From: Siphonodentalium dalli
Lineage: Eukaryota; Mollusca; Scaphopoda; Gadilida; Siphonodentaliidae
NCBI GenBank assembly: GCA_032622095.1
Contig: CP136064.1
Coordinates: 196,201,948 to 196,265,947 of the forward strand
Length of the DNA stretch: 64,000 bases
Reading direction: 5' to 3'
Notes under the pieces: generated by a model
What the model was told of the DNA's origin: nothing
What the model saw: the letters and a program-made list of their open reading frames with translations, nothing else
The model's database searches: none
Translations under genes and position numbers: made by a program
Shown: positions 58,408-64,000 of the stretch, one piece after another
Numbering within the stretch: the first letter of the stretch is position 1
How the letters are laid out: every line of letters starts with the position of its first letter

Positions 58408-59536
58408 TAATTTTCACAGGGGAAATATATGGCAGGACCAAGTGTGAATATGTGCAGATACTAGTACAGGTATAATTAGTTGCATTTTTTGGATACACTG
58501 AGAGTATCCCAATAAATAAGTTCCACAGCTGGCACCAACAGATAAATAAATCCCCGTGATTTCTGATATCAAACATACAGTATACTCAAGTTTCCGATGC
58601 AGGGAGTAAATAAAATAGATGTGCAGACCCAAATTTAAGCAATGTGCAGGGTGGAAATTTCCGAAGAAATTATTAACTAAACATATATGCACGTTTATGT
58701 GGCACAATAGAGTATGTCAATAAATAAAAGAGAATTTTATAAACCTTTTTACAAAATTCAAAAGTACAATTTGTCATAGAACCAAGAATCTCTGGAATTA
58801 CTTATTTTGTAATAAATTAGAAACTATTCCAAACAAATATGTCATCACAAGTAGCAGATTATGTGCAATATTTACAGCATGATGTAAAATATTGACAATT
58901 ATGTTTGAAAAGCGAAAAGTCGCTATAACAGACCAAGAAATAGGTATTTCACCCATGAAAATGAGTTGTGCCCTCCATCGTACAAGCCTGACAGACAGAC
59001 AGAATCAAAACAGGGAGTATGAGCTACCCTGCTTCTAACTGAGTCTTTTCTTATTAGAAGGAGTGCACTAGATCATTTGCCTTAGTTCACTTTGTTTTCT
59101 GTCAGTGAGCCCCTTTTAATACATGACTACATGTAGAGAGCTAGTTAATTTTTCTGGGTGAATATCATGCTTTTTGAGGTGATTGTGACCCCTTAAAGGT
59201 GTTCCTGTCTATCCTTATCCTTTATGTTTAGATTTAACAGGATTTACCTTCATTTTCATACTTCAATGCAGGATAAAGATACTTTTGGGATGCATGAAAA
59301 AATAACACTTCATTTTCGAAAACTGGTTATCATTCTTTCATCAGTGAGCGATTGCTATATGCATGATTCTGAATAAATCAAGAGTCTGATAGAAGAATAT
59401 CAGTGTTGACACAAATCACAATAAAATCACAAAATAAAGTTCTTTCGAGTAATTGCCATATGACAGAAAATAATTTGCAGTTACTCAAGAAAGATCATTG
59501 ACCCAGGCAGACGCAACTGAATTAATGACCCTCACC
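58408..59536. other. No gene recognised
   Basis: Sequence beyond the IkB-like terminal exon on the minus strand; part may be its 3' UTR. ACAGACAGACAG near 58990 may be a P1 remnant. Confidence 0.35.
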
Positions 59537-59802
59537 TCACGAAGATGAGAGACGCTGTCGCTGCATATAAGCGATGGTAGCCAACATTTCATTGGCCTCT
59601 GTTGGAGAAGTATCAGGGTGGAGCCCCAGGCACTTGTGTAGGCCTTCCTTCTGAGATTTATCTTCCCATTGTTGATCACTCTGACTAGAGGTACTGATGA
59701 CAGTACACATGGTGGCATGGTTTCTGGGTGGGAAACCACTTCTCTGTAGATGCTATCTTCTCTTCACCTATTGCCTTCCTCCATATCAATCTCGCCGTTA
59801 GA
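59537..59802 (-). CDS. Probable terminal exon of the IkB-like gene (two possible readings)
   Basis: The upstream exon ends in phase 0. Reading 1: acceptor ATTATTTACAG before 59802, then SNGEIDMEEGNR and stop at 59766-59764; the acceptor is good and the tail acidic. Reading 2: acceptor ATCTACAG before 59743, then 68 codons (including SSQSDQQWEDKSQKEG and TEANEMLATIAYMQRQ) to a stop at 59539-59537. Its peptide looks more protein-like but the acceptor lacks a pyrimidine tract. Both keep the frame. IkB proteins end with a short acidic PEST-like tail, which slightly favours reading 1. A transcript would settle it. Confidence 0.4.
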
Positions 59803-60424
59803 CTGTAAATAATAATATATATAATTATTAGTAGTGCATACAATAGAAGACATTCTCGCAAACAATAAATTGAGTGTACATATATTTTGAACCATGCAAC
59901 TTGACAAGAGGCTATATGGGCACATGCACATCAAGAAAAGGTGGTTACTTTGCACTATTAGCTCAATGCCTAGAAAAACATTTTACATATTTTCAGGCAA
60001 GGATTGTAAGAAAATTTAATAAACTGTTATCTATGAAAGGACAGCAATATATGGTAAAAATTTCATTTTGAAAAATATCAAAATTAAAGTTTGAAGTGCA
60101 TCTTACAAATTTCCTTTCTTTTCAAATTCAGAAGGAAATAAAATTTGTGATATTCATAATTTTAGCCCTATGTGTTAAAATTATGGTGAAAACTTTTCAA
60201 AAATAGTTTAACCAAATTTAAACCTTGGATATCCATCAATTTTGGTAACATCTGATGAATTTAACCCTTTCTATACTAAATATTCATTGATGAGTAGTTC
60301 CCTCATAAAATGTTCATATAATAAGTTCAACAAATAACCATAGGTCATTTGTTGAACTTATTTTCTGAACATTTCCCTCCAATAAATAGGACTCTTTCTG
60401 TAATTGATCCTGTTCATCCATGTA

Positions 60425-60603
60425 CAGTAATGCCCCAAATAATCGACTCCTTAAACACAGCAGAATTATGGGTACTTTTTCAGGAAATATGGCTTGTTGA
60501 AAGCTTTCCGATGAATGGCAACAAGCCATATTTCCGACTAAATCCTGGAAAATTACCCATAATTCTGCTGTGGTTAAGGAGTCGATTATTTAGGGCATTA
60601 CTG
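60425..60603. mobile_element. Tc1/mariner-like palindromic MITE (179 bp)
   Basis: TA-flanked, starts CAGTAATGCCCCAAATAATC, ends with the complement. The middle carries GAAAGCTTTCCGATGAATGG and CAACAAGCCATATTTCC. It lies in the last intron of the IkB-like gene. Confidence 0.85.
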
Positions 60604-60899
60604 TAGAAAGGGTTAAGCATCTTGTGCATTTGGCACATAGTGCTCATATCGGTATAGAGAGAAGTGATATAATTATTAAAGCTGCCTGTAATGAATCAAA
60701 GTGAGAGAGAGAGAGGAAATAGTCATTTATAAACTAAAGTTATTATTCTAAACATTTTGATTATTCTAAATAGAATATGTCCCAGTTGTGCTTAATATTG
60801 AGAAATTTTCCACATCATGGAAACTTAAGATTAAATTTTCCAAAAAAACTTGAGATTCTCTCCACCTGTCAACCTCAGGAGAATAAAAGTAATACTCAC

Positions 60900-61142
60900 T
60901 AGTCCATTATATGAGCCAAGTTCGAGTTCATCCCTTTCACTATCAGAATAGCGTGCTCCATTTTCGTGTAGTAGCTTAACAATATCATAGTGGCTATGTC
61001 CTGTGGCAAGACCCATTGCAGTCTCTCCGCCATATGTCTTACTGTTAACATTCAACCCAGGACGTTTCACAAGAAATTGTGAAAGTTCGCTATTCCCACT
61101 TTCTGCAGCATAATGCAAGCATGTGCGTCCACTTTTGCCATC
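60900..61142 (-). CDS. IkB / NF-kB p105-type ankyrin exon (last repeats and tail)
   Basis: IkB-type proteins hold Rel/NF-kB dimers in the cytoplasm through their ankyrin repeats. The exon has acceptor TATTACAG, donor GTGAGT and 81 codons, phase 0 at both ends. It starts DGKSGRTCLHYAAESGNSEL, continues with LNVNSKTYGGETAMGLATGH and YDIVKLLHENGA, and ends with acidic SDSERDELEL. Two ankyrin repeats are clear (TCLHYAAESG, TAMGLATGH). The 'KSGRT.LH' start, the 'V.S.TY.G.T' second repeat and an acidic tail right after the last repeat are characteristic of IkB and p105/p100. Upstream repeats are outside the window, so IkB and p105 cannot be separated. Confidence 0.8.
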
Positions 61143-61532
61143 CTGTAATAAGAAATATTAAATTAAATTTAACCTTCATTAAAGCTGTATTCATATTTTA
61201 AACCTCCTGTTGGGGCCACAACAATACTATTTATAGCCTGTTTTACAAACATAAGTGGGATAAAGTTGATGCAGCAGGGGAAAACAAGTACATTATCACC
61301 TCAATAATCAACATACAGTGGAACTTTAGACAACCTTTATTTAAACAACATCATTTATTTCAAGTTTTTTACAAATATCAGCTGAGGTATTTACTCCCAC
61401 AAAATAGTTTAAATAATAGAAATTAAGAGAAAAGCAAAGTTTCTCCCATCTCTAGTCACTCACTCACCGATCAACTATTTTCTTTGATAAATGCATCCTA
61501 TTTTAACCAACAAGAGCATTAACCAGCAAATA

Positions 61533-61710
61533 CAGTAATTCCCTAAATAATCGACTCCTTAACTACAGCAGAATTATGGGTAACTTTTCAGAATTTAGTC
61601 GGGAATATGGCTTGTTGCCATTCATCGGAAAGCTCTCGCTGAGAGCTTTCCGATGAATGGCAAAAAGCCATATTTCCAACTAAATCCTGAAAAGTTACCC
61701 ATAATTCTGC
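61533..61710. mobile_element. Tc1/mariner-like palindromic MITE, right end lost
   Basis: Starts TA then CAGTAATTCCCTAAATAATC. The mirrored arm runs back through TACCCATAATTCTGC and stops there, about 40 bp short of the expected terminus, where duplicated exon sequence begins. The central palindrome includes GAAAGCTCTCGCTGAGAGCT. Confidence 0.8.
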
Positions 61711-61746
61711 AGCATAATGCAAGCATGTGCGTCCACTTTTGCCATC
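61705..61746 (-). pseudogene. Duplicated 5' fragment of the IkB-like exon with intact acceptor
   Basis: 42 bp identical or nearly so to the start of the exon at 61142, preceded by the same TATTACAG acceptor. After 14 codons (DGKSGRTCLHYAAE) the sequence runs into MITE DNA. It could act as a cryptic exon or decoy acceptor. Confidence 0.7.
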
Positions 61747-62490
61747 CTGTAATAAGAAATATTAAATTAAATTTAACCTTCATTAAAGTTGTATTCATAT
61801 TCTAAACCTCCTGTTAGGCCACAACAATAATATTTATAGCCTGTTTTAGTGTTTTACGAACATAAGTGGGAATAAAGTTGATGCAGCCAGCTGATGCAGC
61901 AGGGGGAAAAAAGGAGCTATAAATATTAAAAAGTGTCACCTTGTTATGAATAATGTGATAATTAATGATGTCCCTCTAAAGCATCAAAACTATACATGAA
62001 GTAAATGATACACAAGATAGTGTTTGGGTAGCTTTTTCTCGATGCATTTTTTACTAGAATCCTGAGTATACAGTAAAAGAGGTTTTGTAAAAGTTGGCAT
62101 GGAAACCTGAATATATCTTAAGGACACAATCAATTTAACTTATACAAAACCTGATAAGTGGGAAATTTAGGCTGGTGACTAGAAAATTTTGTTTTAAATT
62201 AGTGAGATTGCAGCCCAAGTTTCAACTCTCTGTTCTCCTTGAAAAAAAGAAGTGTGGTCAGCTCATTGCTTGCCCAGATTGTACTATGAGTTTGGATCAG
62301 GAAATCATTCACTATTCCAACCAACAATATTTTATAGTGTAATACTTGTTGTTTAGACCAAAAGGACAATAATTAGGAAATTTCCAACCAGAAGGGGAGG
62401 GATGTTACATATAGGTTGGAAATGTTTAAAATGCCATATAAGGAAAGGGGGGGGGGTTCTCAGATGAATAAAAGACCATTTCAATATATA

Positions 62491-62647
62491 CAGTAATACA
62501 CTAAATAATTGACTCCTTATTAAACCACAGCAGAATTATGGGTAATTTTTCAGGATGAATGGCAACAAGCCATAATTCCGACTAAATCCTGAAAAATTAC
62601 CCATAATTCTACTGTGGTTAAGGAGTCGGTTATTTAGAGCATTACTG
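62491..62647. mobile_element. Tc1/mariner-like palindromic MITE (157 bp)
   Basis: TA on both sides, starts CAGTAATACACTAAATAATT, ends with the complement of CAGTAATGC. It lies about 60 bp downstream of the exon at 62707, in the intron. Confidence 0.85.
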
Positions 62648-62706
62648 TACTTTTATAACTGATGGATCCCATTTAGTATAAAAAGGGTTAATTGATGGGC
62701 ACTTAC

Positions 62707-62795
62707 CTCAGCATTTATGTCTGCTCCACCATTTAATAGCAGGTTCATTATAACTATATTGCATTGTTCCGCTGCAAGATGCAAACATGTCTTTC
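62707..62795 (-). CDS. IkB / NF-kB p105-type ankyrin exon
   Basis: 89-bp exon with acceptor TTTTTTTCACAG and donor GTAAGT. It begins in phase 1 (two bases complete a codon) and ends in phase 0. The peptide is (G)KTCLHLAAEQCNIVIMNLL then LNGGADINAE, one complete ankyrin repeat. Joined to the exon at 61142 it reads GADINAE|DGKSGRTCLHYAA, the arrangement found at the same place in p105 and IkB proteins (GADVNAQ..KSGRTALHLA). The preceding exon must supply a single base, and I could not find it before 64000. Confidence 0.8.
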
Positions 62796-64000
62796 CTGTG
62801 AAAAAAAAAAATCTGTTCAGTTTTGACAACGTAAATACCATAGTGCTCCAAGAAAATTGTCCCCAATTTAAGATAAATGCCAACACACTGGTAGAAAGAG
62901 CTCTGTTACAATTGTACACTGAATATTCCTATTGATATGTATACCATGCACTGTCACCACATCTTCAATTCTCAACAATTATTACATGTAATTGAAATAA
63001 TTTCAGACATGTTTTATATGCAAGGGACCTATTAAAGTGTCGCAAGATGAGCATATCATCATGGGCTTAATTCTGGGTATGTTAGATTGTTTTGGCCGTA
63101 CCAATTGATTGATTGAGACCCGGGATGACAGAGTAAAATTGTTTACAATTTTGCCAGCCGCGGATCTCTTCCCACAGTTGGGTTCTTTAACATCCACATA
63201 ATACCTCGGAAATGTATAGTACACGGGACAGATATTGATATCAGCACCCTAGCACCGACCTATACACAGCATTTATGCCACTCTGGCTTCTGCGGTGGTC
63301 GTCGTGTTGCTTAACAGTCCGTGAAAATGCGGCTCTCGATCTGCTAACACAGCCAAGTGATAAACTTAGAACATGCATTGACAGCACTACGTCAAACTAT
63401 GACAAAGGCAATCTATAACTTTTTACATGATTGCATACCGGTAGTTGCCTGATTTTATTTTTTTCCCCTAGGAATCCGAAGCCCATTTTAACAATTCTCA
63501 TATGCCCAAGAGTAATGGCGCTAGGACTCAATAATCAATATTCCATAGACATATTATCAGATACATGTTCAATCATCAACCTCCATTCTTGATCTGGTCT
63601 GGATTTGGTATCATAATCAAGTGAGAACGTCGTACTGAAATCTACATTTTTTCTTTTTATACCATCAACAATACTTCTGTATTGAAGTTTCAGTGGTAGG
63701 ATCTGCATTTTCCAAATATATTGTTACTAGTGCTGGAGGGGGTCAGGTTACTACGTTTTCAAATTTTGCAGCTTTGGTTCAGGAACCAGTCTATTCAACA
63801 AGAGACATATATGCGCGCAAATAAACAGACATGAGATTGAGAGTCACAGAAACAATTTTCGTGCACTAAGTAATTATATAAACGTTGTGATGAATATCTG
63901 TTAATAAAATGTGCTTTAATTCCATGAAGTAGAAAATAGAGTTGTTGCCGAATTTCACGCATTAGACTGGTCCTTACTCCAATTGAACCAGATGCCCGAA
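62796..64000. other. Intron of the IkB-like gene; no exon found
   Basis: No further ankyrin exon was recognised on the minus strand. 63040-63400 is less AT-rich and contains GATGTTAAAGAACCCAACTG on the minus strand, reminiscent of dispersed repeats, but no second copy exists in this window. Confidence 0.35.

Larger units (their letters stand above)
61101..61908 (-). repeat. Local duplication of an exon-intron border
   Basis: 61101-61280 and 61705-61908 align in the same orientation. Both contain TTCTGCAGCATAATGCAAGC, the acceptor, AAATATTAAATTAAATTTAA, CATTAAAG.TGTATTCATATT and AACATAAGTGGGA.TAAAGTT. The second copy starts exactly where a MITE breaks off, with TTCTGC shared at the join. Confidence 0.8.

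Noticed and set aside
59485-59739. 84-codon minus-strand frame at the IkB-like 3' end
   Set aside because: Out of phase with the phase-0 donor of the previous exon unless a 24-base intron is assumed, which is too short.
63040-63400. Possible upstream exon of the IkB-like gene
   Set aside because: No ankyrin consensus in any minus-strand frame, and the required phase-1 donor was not found.

Overview
The window looks like nuclear DNA of a lophotrochozoan animal, most likely a mollusc and possibly a bivalve. Three things point that way. Short coding exons with clean GT-AG borders lie in very long introns. The two recognisable host genes are animal families. Several mobile elements have the architecture of bivalve 'pearl' elements: a core of tandem units, a (GAC)n/(ACGG)n microsatellite and a terminal hairpin. 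No prokaryotic gene organisation, rRNA, tRNA or CRISPR array was seen. The species cannot be named from sequence alone.

Left part (1 to about 19 kb): the first four coding exons of a MUS81 homologue (structure-specific DNA endonuclease) lie on the minus strand at 19074-18928, 3778-3706, 2793-2737 and 714-533. Their intron phases (0, 1, 1, 0) match at every junction. The gene continues off the left edge, where the winged-helix and nuclease domains should be. Its first intron is about 15.1 kb and is packed with mobile DNA: two hAT elements with exact 8-bp target duplications (one starts ten bases past the splice donor), three pearl/Helentron-like copies, a 175-bp-core element and a large foldback element whose interior is a 42-bp minisatellite.

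Middle (about 19 to 31 kb): no host gene recognised. This stretch holds tandem-core elements, foldbacks and a third hAT.

31 to 36 kb: a decayed APE-type LINE carries a hAT inserted in its reverse transcriptase. That hAT carries a second hAT, which carries a foldback fragment. Both hAT insertions have perfect 8-bp target duplications.

36 to 44 kb: an isolated well-formed exon with a decayed tandem duplicate, a palindromic element with long inverted ends, and a GC-rich broken coding locus on the minus strand.

45.7 to 49.9 kb: an apparently complete 4.2-kb foldback element. It has arms of about 1.2 kb, a 42-bp minisatellite core and a 3-bp target duplication that rebuilds an interrupted host repeat. 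It is the best candidate here for an undescribed transposon family; a truncated relative lies at about 11.8-15.4 kb.

Right end (50 to 64 kb): a TTAA-flanked piggyBac-like MITE, a Tc1/mariner-like palindromic MITE family (seven copies, three of them in a tandem array), several satellite-like duplications, and the last ankyrin exons of an IkB / NF-kB p105-type gene on the minus strand (62795-62707, 61142-60900, terminal exon near 59.8 kb). A local duplication in its intron copied a splice acceptor and 42 bases of exon.

All calls come from reading the sequence by eye. No database search or alignment software was run.
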